DNA of 64,000 nt from Negadavirga shengliensis (GCF_042652345.1 NZ_JBHSJJ010000006.1:62001-126000), one strand, 5' to 3'; shown: positions 34,615 through 43,806, counted from the stretch's first letter. Notes: generated from the sequence alone by a model not told the origin. Program-made: numbers and translations.

Positions 34615-35757
34615 ATGGAACATAAAATAGGAATAATCATGAACGGTGTCACCGGCAGGATGGGCACCAATCAGCACCTGATGCGGAGCATCGTTGAAAT
34701 CATCAAGCAAGGCGGGGTGAAACTGCCCAATGGTGATACCATCATGCCGGATCCGGTGCTGGTGGGCAGGAACAAATCCAAATTGGAGGCACTGAGCAGG
34801 ATGTCAGGGGTGTCCAAGATTTCCACTGATCTGGATAGCCTCATGCAAGATGACCATTACAGCATCTATTTCGATGCCCAGACGACCGGAAGAAGGGCAG
34901 AGGCCGTTAAACAAGCGGTGAAAGCCGGAAAACATATTTACTGCGAAAAGCCGGTCTCAGTAGATACCGCCACTGCCCTGGAACTGCATAAGTTATGTCA
35001 GGAAGCCGGAGTAAAAAACGGCGTGGTACAGGATAAACTTTGGCTTCCGGGTCTTAGAAAACTCAAGCGCCTTATAGAAAACGGGTTTTTTGGCGAGATT
35101 CTTTCTGTGAGGGGAGAATTTGGCTACTGGGTGTTTGAGGGGCACACCGTGCCGGCACAAAGACCTTCCTGGAATTACAGGAAAGAGGATGATGGGGGTA
35201 TCATCGTGGATATGCTCTGTCACTGGAGATATGTTTTGGACAATATTTTCGGCAAGGTAAAGGCCGTGTCCTGTATGGGAGCCACCCACATAAAGGAAAG
35301 GGTGGATGAGCAAGGCAAACCCTATAAGTGTACAGCGGATGATGCCGCTTATGCTACTTTTGAGTTGGAAGGGGACATCATTGCCCATTTTAATTCCTCA
35401 TGGACTGTCAGAGTAAGAAGAGACGACTTGCTAACTGTTCAAGTGGATGGTACCAAGGGCTCCGCAGTGGCCGGATTGAGGGAATGCTATATCCAGCATT
35501 ACGGCAACACACCTAAGCCGGTTTGGAATCCCGATATCGTCCAGCCCATAGATTTTTACGAAGGCTGGGCCAAAGTTCCCGAGCAGGAGCCGTTTGACAA
35601 TGCCTTCAAAGTACAGTGGGAGCTGTTCCTCAAGCATGTGGTCAATAACGACCCCTTCCCATGGGATATGAAAGAAGGTGCCAAAGGGGTGCAGTTAGCA
35701 GAAAAGGGACTGGAAAGTTGGGAAAAGCGGGCGTGGGTAGATGTACCTGAACTCTAA
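34615..35757 (+). CDS. Gfo/Idh/MocA family oxidoreductase
   Basis: The 380-residue protein has an unusual N-terminal nucleotide-binding segment, IIMNGVTGRMGTNQH, in place of the ordinary GxGxxG, followed by the family motif YCEKPVSVD near residue 113 and the substrate-binding segment DMLCHWRYVLDNIFG. Members oxidise or reduce sugars with NAD(P). It lies between the TIM-barrel isomerase and an SDR, so a coupled redox or epimerisation step is plausible. Confidence 0.88.
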   Translation: MEHKIGIIMNGVTGRMGTNQHLMRSIVEIIKQGGVKLPNGDTIMPDPVLVGRNKSKLEALSRMSGVSKISTDLDSLMQDDHYSIYFDAQTTGRRAEAVKQAVKAGKHIYCEKPVSVDTATALELHKLCQEAGVKNGVVQDKLWLPGLRKLKRLIENGFFGEILSVRGEFGYWVFEGHTVPAQRPSWNYRKEDDGGIIVDMLCHWRYVLDNIFGKVKAVSCMGATHIKERVDEQGKPYKCTADDAAYATFELEGDIIAHFNSSWTVRVRRDDLLTVQVDGTKGSAVAGLRECYIQHYGNTPKPVWNPDIVQPIDFYEGWAKVPEQEPFDNAFKVQWELFLKHVVNNDPFPWDMKEGAKGVQLAEKGLESWEKRAWVDVPEL

Positions 35758-35766
35758 CCGGACATC

Positions 35767-36540
35767 ATGATGAAAAGAGTAGCCTTAGTAACAGGAGGAT
35801 CCAGAGGAATAGGGCTCGGCATAGCCAAGTGTCTGGCAGAAGAAGGGTTTGATCTGGCCATCAATGGGATGCGAAAAGAGGAAGATACGGCCCAAAGCCT
35901 GGATGAATTAAGAGGATTGGGGGCTGATGTGGTGTATTGCCGCGGAGACGTAGGCGACGCGGGTGAACGACAGGCCATTATGGACAAGGTCCAGGCACAT
36001 TTTGGAAGATTGAATGTATTGGTCAACAACGCCGGCGTAGCACCTAAGGAAAGAAAGGATATACTGGAGGCCATTGAGGAAAGTTTTGACTATGTGCTGA
36101 AAACCAACCTCAACAGCGCCTATTTTCTCTCCCAGTTGGCGGCCAATTGGATGATCAGGCAGAAAAATGGCCATCCGGAATTCAAGGCCTCCATCATTAA
36201 CGTTTCTTCCATTTCAGCTACCATCGCTTCGGTAAACCGGGGCGAATATTGCGTAGCCAAAGCCGGTATGAGTATGGCCACGCAGCTTTTTGCGGTGAGA
36301 CTTGGGGAATTCGACATTCCGGTTTATGAGGTCAGACCCGGTGTCATTGCAACGGATATGACTTCAGGAGTAAAAGAAAAGTATGATAAACTGATCAAAG
36401 AAGGATTGTGTGTTCAGCCGCGATGGGGACAACCCGAAGACGTAGGACTGGCGGTTGCCGGGCTCGCCAAAGGGGATTTCCCCTATTCAACCGGCCAGGT
36501 AATCATGGTAGACGGAGGACTTTCCTTACCCAGATTGTAG
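35767..36540 (+). CDS. Short-chain dehydrogenase/reductase (FabG-like)
   Basis: The 257-residue protein has TGGSRGIGLGIA near the start, NNAGVAP near residue 82, the catalytic serine in INVSSIS, and the YxxxK motif YCVAK with Tyr near residue 161. The C-terminal VDGGLSLPRL is typical. Resemblance to 3-ketoacyl-ACP reductase names is generic; in this locus a uronate- or keto-sugar-related dehydrogenase (compare KduD) is more likely. It ends just before a perfect inverted repeat. Confidence 0.85.
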   Translation: MMKRVALVTGGSRGIGLGIAKCLAEEGFDLAINGMRKEEDTAQSLDELRGLGADVVYCRGDVGDAGERQAIMDKVQAHFGRLNVLVNNAGVAPKERKDILEAIEESFDYVLKTNLNSAYFLSQLAANWMIRQKNGHPEFKASIINVSSISATIASVNRGEYCVAKAGMSMATQLFAVRLGEFDIPVYEVRPGVIATDMTSGVKEKYDKLIKEGLCVQPRWGQPEDVGLAVAGLAKGDFPYSTGQVIMVDGGLSLPRL

Positions 36541-36547
36541 TAGGTTT

Positions 36548-36583
36548 GAAACAATGGCCGGTTAAACCACCGGCCATTGTTTC
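36548..36583 (+). terminator. Perfect 14-bp inverted repeat after the SDR gene
   Basis: GAAACAATGGCCGG (36548-36561) and CCGGCCATTGTTTC (36570-36583) pair perfectly around an 8-base loop. The T run after it is weak, so it may be a partial terminator or a transcript-processing/stability hairpin between the enzyme genes and the transporter genes. Confidence 0.55.
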
Positions 36584-36652
36584 ATTTATATAAATTATAG
36601 AGAATAATCGCTCAACGATTGTATATTGTCAGTTAAATTTTAAACCCATTTT

Positions 36653-36886
36653 ATGCATATGAATCCAAAGAGAAAATATTGGAACATTTGCTGCGCAACA
36701 GCAATAGTCTTGTCCATCATTACTTTTACACCCATGGTGACTCCCCAGGGTGTTTCCAGTCCTAAACTGGCAGGTATCCCCTACAGTTTATGGACCAGCT
36801 TTATCATTACCGTTTTGTTGGTTGTATTGACGTACATCGGCACCAGGGTACATCCGGGGATGCATGAAGAGGAGGAGGAATTATGA
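36653..36886 (+). CDS. Small two-helix membrane protein paired with the symporter
   Basis: The 77-residue protein has two predicted membrane segments (residues about 12-32 and 46-65) and an acidic C-terminus (GMHEEEEEL). Its stop overlaps the symporter start by ATGA. Small membrane proteins of the DUF3311/DUF997 kind precede sodium:solute symporters in many bacteria. An accessory subunit role is an inference. Confidence 0.75.
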   Translation: MHMNPKRKYWNICCATAIVLSIITFTPMVTPQGVSSPKLAGIPYSLWTSFIITVLLVVLTYIGTRVHPGMHEEEEEL

Positions 36887-38307
36887 TTTTTTGGGTATGG
36901 GTTTTCGGATTGATATATGCGGGGCTATTGGTTTTTGCGTCGCTGAAGTCCTACAAAAAAGGCAGGTCTTCAGAAGAGTTTATGTTGGCAGGGTCCAACA
37001 TCGGTCTCACCCTTGGGGTATTAACCTTTGCTGCGGCCTTGTTCAGTACCTTTACCTTTCTGGGTATGCCGGATTTTTTCAGGATCAACGGGGTAGGGGC
37101 ATGGATATTCCTCGCCGTTTCTGACGGGGCCATGGTGTTCTTCCTGCTTTGGTTTGGATACCATATCCGGATGAAAGTGAAAGGCATGGAATTCCGTGGT
37201 GTTTCCGGCCTTATCGGCAGGTGTTATGAAAATAAACTTGCGGGATATGTTTTCTTTTTAAGTGCCTTTCTTTTTCTCATTCCGTATGTGGGTATACAGA
37301 TACAGGGGATAGCGATCTTTATGAATGCCGCCTTTCCAGGCTCCCTTCCAGCCTGGGGATGGTCAGCAGGTATTGTATTGATCATGCTTGTTTACAGCGA
37401 AATAGGGGGGCTGAAAGCCATTATCTTCAGTGATGCCATACAGGGATTGTTGCTGCTGGCGGTGATATGGATAATTGGCTCGGCATGTCTCTCGCATTTT
37501 GGCGGCATAGGACCTATGTTTGACAGAGTAGGCGAAATACAGGAAGAGTTGCTTTCCACACCGGGGCCTCAAGGGCTTCTGACACCGCAGTTCCTTCTGG
37601 CATCGTTGATTGCCATATTGATGATTCCGGTGACACAGCCCCAGTTTACGACCAGGATTGTCGTGATGAAAAGTATGAAGACAATGCAACTGATGGCCGT
37701 CTCCTTGGGGGCATTTGCCATTCTGGTGATCCTGCCTACCATCTTTATCGGGTTTTATGGGGTAGATCTGTACAAAGATGCAGGAAGGGATGAGTTCTTT
37801 GCCAATGCGTTTCTCTATGACCAACCTAATTTTGTAGCCGCATTGGCAATCATTGGTTTGATAGCCGCAGGACTTTCTACCACAAATGCCCAGATATTCG
37901 CTTTGGGATCCGAGTTACGCGGTTTACTAAGAGGCAATGAAAAATCCATCATGACCAAGACCAAAATCGGCATCTTTGTTTTTTCCGTGATTGCCTTTTT
38001 CTTTTCCATCATTGTGATTGACCAGCTGGTGCTTTTAGCCAGAGTGAGTTTTGCGGGTACAGGCATTATGGGGCCCATGATCATTTTGGGCATTCTGAGC
38101 AACAGAAAGGTTTCTTCAGCCATCATTTACCTCTCCCTGGCTGGACTGGCGATATTCCTGATGTCCTTGGCGGGATGGATTCCCGATATGTATTTTGGGA
38201 TCAGATTGGATCTGCTGTTGTTCATCACCCTTGGATTGGTGGCAGTAGTGAGTCACCTTACGGGAAAAGAACAAAAACTTATGGAGGCTAAATCATTGAA
38301 ACACTGA
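36883..38307 (+). CDS. Sodium:solute symporter family protein
   Basis: The 474-residue protein has about twelve membrane segments and starts directly with one. YSEIGGLKAIIFSDAIQGLLLL near residue 167 is the SSS-family signature. SSS proteins bring sugars, uronates or organic acids into the cell using sodium. In this locus the likely cargo is a uronate or oligosaccharide product, but this is inferred from position. A strong terminator follows. Confidence 0.92.
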   Translation: MIFWVWVFGLIYAGLLVFASLKSYKKGRSSEEFMLAGSNIGLTLGVLTFAAALFSTFTFLGMPDFFRINGVGAWIFLAVSDGAMVFFLLWFGYHIRMKVKGMEFRGVSGLIGRCYENKLAGYVFFLSAFLFLIPYVGIQIQGIAIFMNAAFPGSLPAWGWSAGIVLIMLVYSEIGGLKAIIFSDAIQGLLLLAVIWIIGSACLSHFGGIGPMFDRVGEIQEELLSTPGPQGLLTPQFLLASLIAILMIPVTQPQFTTRIVVMKSMKTMQLMAVSLGAFAILVILPTIFIGFYGVDLYKDAGRDEFFANAFLYDQPNFVAALAIIGLIAAGLSTTNAQIFALGSELRGLLRGNEKSIMTKTKIGIFVFSVIAFFFSIIVIDQLVLLARVSFAGTGIMGPMIILGILSNRKVSSAIIYLSLAGLAIFLMSLAGWIPDMYFGIRLDLLLFITLGLVAVVSHLTGKEQKLMEAKSLKH

Positions 38308-38350
38308 TTTAGAAAAGCATTGAAGCGGGGAGCCACCTGTTCAATATAAG

Positions 38351-38397
38351 AAACAAAAGGTCTGCCGGTTGAAGAACACCTGGCAGGCCTTTTGTTT
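38351..38397 (+). terminator. Strong terminator after the symporter
   Basis: AAACAAAAGGTCTGCC (38351-38366) pairs with GGCAGGCCTTTTGTTT (ending 38397), with one G-U pair, around a loop of about 16 bases. It closes the carbohydrate locus. Confidence 0.85.
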
Positions 38398-38472
38398 GCT
38401 TGTCATTTAATTTTCGGATGCAGGGTTTATCCCGCAAATGTCATCGTGCGTTTTTCTCCGATAAATGGGCGG

Positions 38473-38790
38473 TCAGCGCTCAAAATCATAATCCGTCTCT
38501 ACTTTGCATATCCTCACCTTGTAGGATTGATACCAATTTTCCCTACCTTGAGTCTGGGCTGCCAAATGGTCCTGATTACGCTTCCACGCCTTGATATCCT
38601 CCAGGCTTTTCCAATAACTTACGGTAATGCCCACGCCATTTCTGGCTGATTCATGGCCCAGATATCCCGTCTGGGATTTTACCAGCGCCTCCATCTTTTC
38701 CGCCATTTCCGAATAGCCTTTGTCCTGATCTTCCCTGATGCTGGTAAAAATCACAGCATAATAGGGAGGTTTTGGTGTCTTGCTGATCAT
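38473..38790 (-). CDS. Antibiotic biosynthesis monooxygenase-like (ABM) domain protein
   Basis: The 105-residue protein has the ferredoxin-like ABM pattern: YAVIFTSIR at the start, GYLGHESARN, ITVSYWKSLEDIKAWKRNQDH and a Tyr-rich end. ABM-domain proteins are small cytoplasmic mono-oxygenases or heme-related proteins of varied function. It is just downstream of purL on the same strand, 12 bases after it. Confidence 0.85.
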   Translation of the reverse strand: MISKTPKPPYYAVIFTSIREDQDKGYSEMAEKMEALVKSQTGYLGHESARNGVGITVSYWKSLEDIKAWKRNQDHLAAQTQGRENWYQSYKVRICKVETDYDFER

Positions 38791-38802
38791 CTATGCAAAA
38801 GG

Positions 38803-41800
38803 TTAGCTTGTTTTTTCTTCCACCCATTCCCTGGCGTTGACAAAAGCTTCCACCCAAGGGGTAATGTCATCTTTTTCTTTGCCCTTTACATAATGGGGCC
38901 AGTTCCACGGGGCCAAAGACCGCTCAATGTGCGGCATAATGGCCAGATGTCTGCCATCATGCGAGGCTATCCCCGCCACGCTGTGATCGGAGCCATTCGG
39001 ATTACCAGGGTAGGCTTCATAACCATACTGCATGGTGATGTGGTAAGTTTCTTTGTCTTGGGGAAGACTAAATTTTCCCTCCCCGTGGGCTATCCATACC
39101 CCCAACTGTTGTCCGGAAAGCGAGCCGAACATGACACTTGTGTTTTCGGGAACCACCACATTGACAAATGCGGATTCAAATTTATGGCTGTCATTGTGCA
39201 ACATTTTTGGTTTTTCCCGGTGTTCGGGATAAACCAGCCCCAATTCCACCATAAGCTGACATCCGTTACACACTCCCAGACTCAGGGTGTCCGTCCTTTT
39301 GTAGAAATTGTCCAGCGCCTCTTTGGCCTTCTTGTTGTACAGAAAGGCGCCAGCCCAGCCTTTAGCAGATCCCAGTACGTCGGAATTGGAAAACCCGCCC
39401 ACAAAAACCACCACGTTGACGTCTTCCAGGTTTTCCCTGCCGGAAATCAGGTCGGTCATATGGATGTCCTTGACATCAAAGCCTGCCAACCAAAGGGCAT
39501 AGGCCATTTCCCTGTCTCCATTCACTCCTTTTTCCCTGATGATGGCTGCACGGGTACCCGAGGTGGATTTTCTTCCGGGGTTCAGGCCGAAAGCATCATA
39601 GCTCCCGGTCCAGTCATTTTTGAAACGGAATGCAAGGGGCTGCTGTTTGTAGTTTTCAAAACGGGCTGCGGCCAGCTTTTCGCCACTTTGTTGGACATCC
39701 AACAGATAAGAGGACCGAAACCAGGTATCCCTGCATCGGGCCACATCCAATTCCACCTCAATTCCATGAAATGTGACTTTCCCGGTCTGCCCATACGTGG
39801 CGATTTCGGTATAAAAAATACCGTTTTCTTCCAGAATGGAGCGGACTTCCTCCGGTTTGTCTACCTGAATGACCACTCCTGGATTTTCTGCAAAAAGACT
39901 TTTAATGAAATCCTTTTCTTTGAGATTTTGAAGGTGGATGTTCAAGCCTGCTTCCGGGTTGGGAAAGCACATCTCGAGAAGCGTGGTAATGAGGCCTCCT
40001 GAGGAAATATCATGGCCCGCCAATACCAGCTTTTTGGCAATGAGCGTCTGAACACAGGAAAATGCTTTGACAAAATAAGCCGCATCTTTAATATCAGGGA
40101 CATCGTTGCCTATTTTGTTGAGGGATTGTGCAAAGCTGCTTCCCCCTAATTTGGCTTCATCCCGAGAAAAATCAATGTAAAGTAATTTGGATCCTTTGAC
40201 GGGCTGAAGATCAGGGGAAATGATATTTCTGATATCATCACATTCCGCCACTGAAGAAATGATAACCGTGCCGGGTGAATATACTGTTTTGCCATCGGGG
40301 TATTTCTGTGTCATGGACAGAGAATCTTTTCCGGTGGGAATGTTGACACCAAGTGCAATGGCGAAATCGCTTGTGGCTTCCACTGCCCGGTAGAGCCTAT
40401 CATTTTCTCCGGGGTTTTTAGCCGGCCACATCCAGTTGGCACTCAGAGATACTCCTTTGAGTCCGTCGGTAATGGGAGCCCAAAGGAGGTTGGTCAGGGC
40501 TTCGGCCATCGCCAACCGGGATCCTGCCTCGGGGTTGGCCAGGGCGGCAACGGGAGCATGGCCGATGGATGTGGCGATGCCTTTGTTGCCGGAATAATCC
40601 AGGGCCATCACGGCCACATTGTTGAGGGGAAGCTGGAGGCTGCCTGTGGTCTGTTGCTTGGCCACCCGTCCCGTCACGGAGCGGTCCACTTTGTTGGTCA
40701 GCCAATCCTTACAGGCCACGGCTTCCAGTTGGAGCACATCTTCCAGGTATTCGCGGAAACCGGCCGTATTGTATTTGATGGCCTCAAAATCCTGGGTTAG
40801 GGTTTGATCTTTCAGAATGGTCCTCGGGGAAGAACCAAACATGTGTGACAGCTGCCAGTCGATCGGTTTCTCACCCGTGTCGGAGTTTTCAAATTTGAAG
40901 TGCATATCCCCGGTAGTCTCACCGACTTCATAAAATGGCGCCCGTTCTCTTGCTGCTATCTGCCGGATATGGGCCACGTCTTTTTCTTTAACGACCAGTC
41001 CCATTCTTTCCTGGGATTCGTTTCCGATGATTTCTTTTGCGGAAAGGGTGGCATCACCCACAGGCAGTTTTTCTATGTGGATGGTCCCTCCTGTTTCTTC
41101 CACCAATTCCGAAAGACAATTCAGATGCCCCCCGGCGCCGTGATCATGGATGGAAACGATAGGGTTCTCGGGATGCTCAGCCATGGCCCTGATCACGTTG
41201 GCTACCCGTTTTTGCATTTCCGGGTTGGAACGCTGAATGGCATTGAGTTCGATCGCATTGCTCAGTTCTCCGGTATTTACAGAGGAAACCGCTCCGCCAC
41301 CCATGCCGATCCTATAGTTGTCACCGCCCATGACAATGACTTTGTCCCCTTTTTCCGGGGATTTTTTGAGGCTGTAAGGCGCTTTGGTAAAGCCTATTCC
41401 CCCCGCCAGCATGATGACTTTGTCAAAGCCCCAGTGCCATTCACCCGCATCATGCTCAAAAGTCAGCACGCTGCCACAGATAAGCGGTTGGCCGAACTTA
41501 TTTCCGAAATCACTCGCGCCATTGGAAGCCTTGATGAGGATATCCATAGGGGTTTGATAAAGCCATTGTCTTTCAGGGAGGCCTTTTTCCCAGGTGCGAC
41601 CGGGTGCGGTCCGGGGATAGGAGGTCATATAAACGGCGGTTCCTGCCAATGGAATAGAAGCTGTCCCACCCGCCATACGGTCCCTTATCTCTCCTCCGGA
41701 CCCTGTCGCCGCCCCGTTGAAAGGCTCGACTGTAGTGGGAAAATTATGTGTTTCTGCTTTAAGGGAAAGTACGGTATCCATTTCTGTCAGCTCAAAAAAG

Positions 41801-42489
41801 TCCGCCTTGTGTTGGGTCTTTGGGGCGAACTGCAGCGCTTTAGGGCCTTGAATAAAGGCCACGTTGTCTTTATAGGCGGATACGATTTTATTGGGATGGG
41901 CAGCAGCCGTTTTTTTGATTAACTGGAAAAGGGATATTTTCTTTTCTTCGCCGTTAATGATAAAAGTGCCGTTGAATATTTTGTGTCTGCAGTGTTCAGA
42001 ATTGACCTGGCTGAAACCAAAGACTTCACTGTCTGTCAAGGGCCTGTCAAGTTCCCGGCTCACTTGTTCCAGGTAGTCGATTTCTTCCCTGCTCAGGGCC
42101 AAACCCTCATCGCGGTTATAGTTGGCGATGTCATGAATGAATTGGACAGGGTCGGGTTGCTTTTCTATTTTAAAGATGGTCTGATCAAGGTTTTCATAGA
42201 GCCGTTGCAGCATGGGGTCCAGGGTGTGAGCGCTATCCCAGTACTGGAAAGCTTCTATTCTGTTAATGCCATGTAACCCCATATTCAGGGTGATTTCTAC
42301 CGCGTTGGTGGACCAGGGGGTGATCATTTCTTTTCGGGGGCCGAGAAAGCGGCCTTCAATTTTTTCCGATTCGAGAACGGAGGCCTCTCCAAACAGCCAT
42401 TGGAGTCTTGAAATATCCTGGGAATTTAAAGGCGCTTTGGCCTCCACTGCGTATACTGTCTGTTCAGCGGCTTGAAAAAAGAGAATCAT
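38803..42489 (-). CDS. purL: Phosphoribosylformylglycinamidine synthase (PurL, single-chain)
   Basis: The 1228-residue protein is the long single-chain FGAM synthase, combining the PurS-like, PurL and glutaminase (PurQ) parts. Motifs include KAETHNFPTTVEPFNGAATG and GVCNGCQLMVELG with the glutaminase Cys, and HGEGKF near the C-terminus. It makes formylglycinamidine ribonucleotide from formylglycinamide ribonucleotide in purine synthesis. I chose the ATG at 42489 over 42540 because upstream residues do not match the family. Confidence 0.96.
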   Translation of the reverse strand: MILFFQAAEQTVYAVEAKAPLNSQDISRLQWLFGEASVLESEKIEGRFLGPRKEMITPWSTNAVEITLNMGLHGINRIEAFQYWDSAHTLDPMLQRLYENLDQTIFKIEKQPDPVQFIHDIANYNRDEGLALSREEIDYLEQVSRELDRPLTDSEVFGFSQVNSEHCRHKIFNGTFIINGEEKKISLFQLIKKTAAAHPNKIVSAYKDNVAFIQGPKALQFAPKTQHKADFFELTEMDTVLSLKAETHNFPTTVEPFNGAATGSGGEIRDRMAGGTASIPLAGTAVYMTSYPRTAPGRTWEKGLPERQWLYQTPMDILIKASNGASDFGNKFGQPLICGSVLTFEHDAGEWHWGFDKVIMLAGGIGFTKAPYSLKKSPEKGDKVIVMGGDNYRIGMGGGAVSSVNTGELSNAIELNAIQRSNPEMQKRVANVIRAMAEHPENPIVSIHDHGAGGHLNCLSELVEETGGTIHIEKLPVGDATLSAKEIIGNESQERMGLVVKEKDVAHIRQIAARERAPFYEVGETTGDMHFKFENSDTGEKPIDWQLSHMFGSSPRTILKDQTLTQDFEAIKYNTAGFREYLEDVLQLEAVACKDWLTNKVDRSVTGRVAKQQTTGSLQLPLNNVAVMALDYSGNKGIATSIGHAPVAALANPEAGSRLAMAEALTNLLWAPITDGLKGVSLSANWMWPAKNPGENDRLYRAVEATSDFAIALGVNIPTGKDSLSMTQKYPDGKTVYSPGTVIISSVAECDDIRNIISPDLQPVKGSKLLYIDFSRDEAKLGGSSFAQSLNKIGNDVPDIKDAAYFVKAFSCVQTLIAKKLVLAGHDISSGGLITTLLEMCFPNPEAGLNIHLQNLKEKDFIKSLFAENPGVVIQVDKPEEVRSILEENGIFYTEIATYGQTGKVTFHGIEVELDVARCRDTWFRSSYLLDVQQSGEKLAAARFENYKQQPLAFRFKNDWTGSYDAFGLNPGRKSTSGTRAAIIREKGVNGDREMAYALWLAGFDVKDIHMTDLISGRENLEDVNVVVFVGGFSNSDVLGSAKGWAGAFLYNKKAKEALDNFYKRTDTLSLGVCNGCQLMVELGLVYPEHREKPKMLHNDSHKFESAFVNVVVPENTSVMFGSLSGQQLGVWIAHGEGKFSLPQDKETYHITMQYGYEAYPGNPNGSDHSVAGIASHDGRHLAIMPHIERSLAPWNWPHYVKGKEKDDITPWVEAFVNAREWVEEKTS

Positions 42490-42517
42490 ATTGTGACGGA
42501 TAGCTTTTAAGAAGCCA

Positions 42518-42525
42518 CAAAGGTA
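42518..42525 (-). promoter_or_regulatory. Minus-7 box upstream of purL
   Basis: On the minus strand the box reads TACCTTTG, an exact TAnnTTTG, about 30 bases before the purL ATG at 42489. No good TTTG is at the expected distance. Confidence 0.45.
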
Positions 42526-42818
42526 CAAAATTGCTTTCAAAGAATTCAGTCAATTTGAAATCCCGAGAGGAGGTTTTTGTCCAACTGTCCGCCTATGGGA
42601 TAAAAGGAGTGTACGCAGCGTCCATATTCGGACACTCATGAAGAGCGGTTGTTTTTTTATTTGACAGGTGAAACTTTGTTTTCAAAATAAAAAACCGAAA
42701 TTTCCGGTTTGAAAAATAAAGTCGTTTCGAGTTAAAGGTACCGTTATGGGGTTGTAGACCACCTATTTTTTTCAACTGTTCCCTCTTGTTCAATGAAGGT
42801 CAAAAAATAAAAGTAAAA

Positions 42819-42860
42819 AAACTTTGGAAACTTAGAACTTTTTTAAAGTTTCCAAAGTTT
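42819..42860 (+). promoter_or_regulatory. Inverted repeat, likely TetR operator
   Basis: AAACTTTGGAAACTT (42819-42833) and AAGTTTCCAAAGTTT (42846-42860) are perfect inverted 15-base arms with 12 bases between, ending 26 bases before the tetR start. Such symmetric sites beside tetR genes are usually the binding site of the repressor, which would control itself and the efflux operon. Confidence 0.65.
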
Positions 42861-42886
42861 TCTGGCAAGATGTTTATAAAAGGAAA

Positions 42887-43495
42887 TTGGAAACGAGAGA
42901 AAAGATAATTCAGGTAGCCATGGAGCAATTCATGTTGTATGGCGTAAGAGCGGTCACGATGGATGACATTGCCAGAAACGGAGGCATATCAAAAAAAACC
43001 ATATATGAGGAGTTTACCAGTAAGGAGGAGCTTGTCAATGGGGTTTTTGAAAGCGCCATGAGGCAGGATGAGTGTGTTTTTCAGGAGATGATGGAAAAGG
43101 AGGAAAGTGCCATTGACCATCTGATCCGCATGACCAAATACTTAAGGGGGAGATTTGCCAAGATGAATCCTTTGGTATTGCACGACATCCAGCGGTATTA
43201 TCCTCAATGTTGGAAAAGGTTGGAGCAATTTAAGCGTGAGCATGCCTTGAAGGGCATCGCGGGAATTTTGGAAAGGGGGAAAAAATCCGGGGATTTCCGG
43301 CCCGAGATCAATTCCGAAATCCTTGCCCACATGAGGCTGGAACAGGTTACCAATTCGTTTTCGGGGAATTTCCCCAGTGATGGCTATAGCCTTCTGGATT
43401 TTCAGTTACAGGTTTTGGACCATTTTATACACGGCCTTCTTACCGATCAGGGGCGGGCCACGTATTATCAAAAACTCAAAAATCAGGAACGATAA
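42887..43495 (+). CDS. TetR/AcrR family transcriptional regulator
   Basis: The 202-residue protein starts at a TTG (METREKIIQVAM); AAAAGGAAA just upstream is a possible ribosome site. The N-terminal TetR helix-turn-helix is clear (YGVRAVTMDDIARNGGISKKTIYEEF). The rest is the ligand-binding part. It lies upstream of a TolC-adaptor-RND gene set and is likely its local repressor. The last codons are part of a direct repeat that recurs upstream of tolC. Confidence 0.9.
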   Translation: METREKIIQVAMEQFMLYGVRAVTMDDIARNGGISKKTIYEEFTSKEELVNGVFESAMRQDECVFQEMMEKEESAIDHLIRMTKYLRGRFAKMNPLVLHDIQRYYPQCWKRLEQFKREHALKGIAGILERGKKSGDFRPEINSEILAHMRLEQVTNSFSGNFPSDGYSLLDFQLQVLDHFIHGLLTDQGRATYYQKLKNQER

Positions 43496-43806
43496 ATTAG
43501 ATTATGGATATCAGGACGGCGAATGTCTTTTCAGCAGGATTTCCTCCGGAGAATATAGGGTAGATGACAAAAATCTTATATCTGAGAAACTGGCCTGTGC
43601 GAAGTCTTTGCTCCGCGGGAAGCAGAATCGTTTAACGAAAAGAAGCAGGTATTCACCGACTTTTACCCTCGTTTGACGGAGTAGTTCTTTCTGCCCTGGT
43701 TACCCGACTGTAATTTGGTCGTCAATCTCGAAAAAGCTGAAAAAATGAACATGAAATTCAGAAGCAGTGGTATTATCAGAAATTCAAACATCAGGAAAAA
43801 TAAATC
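43463..43806 (+). repeat. Imperfect direct repeat flanking the tetR-tolC spacer
   Basis: A 36-base unit at 43463-43498, covering the last 11 codons of tetR, its stop and two bases beyond, recurs at 43771-43806 just before the tolC start (30 of 36 identical by my reading). Both copies are followed by ATGGAT. This suggests a past duplication or insertion between the two genes. Confidence 0.6.

Larger units (their letters stand above)
42490..42886. other. Divergent spacer between purL and tetR
   Basis: It holds a minus-strand promoter box for purL (42518-42525) and a long inverted repeat (42819-42860) before tetR. The 66-codon minus-strand frame at 42593-42793 has no protein-like features and is not called. 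Confidence 0.45.

Noticed and set aside
38653..40002. Long plus-strand frame of 449 codons opposite purL
   Set aside because: It is an antisense shadow of purL, with no family resemblance; purL on the minus strand has clear motifs.
40900..41922. Long plus-strand frame of 340 codons opposite purL
   Set aside because: Antisense shadow of purL with no protein-like features.
42593..42793. 66-codon minus-strand frame between purL and tetR
   Set aside because: No family resemblance, no ribosome site or promoter; composition looks random.
43377..43676. 99-codon plus-strand frame overlapping the tetR 3' end
   Set aside because: It overlaps tetR in another frame and has no recognisable domain.
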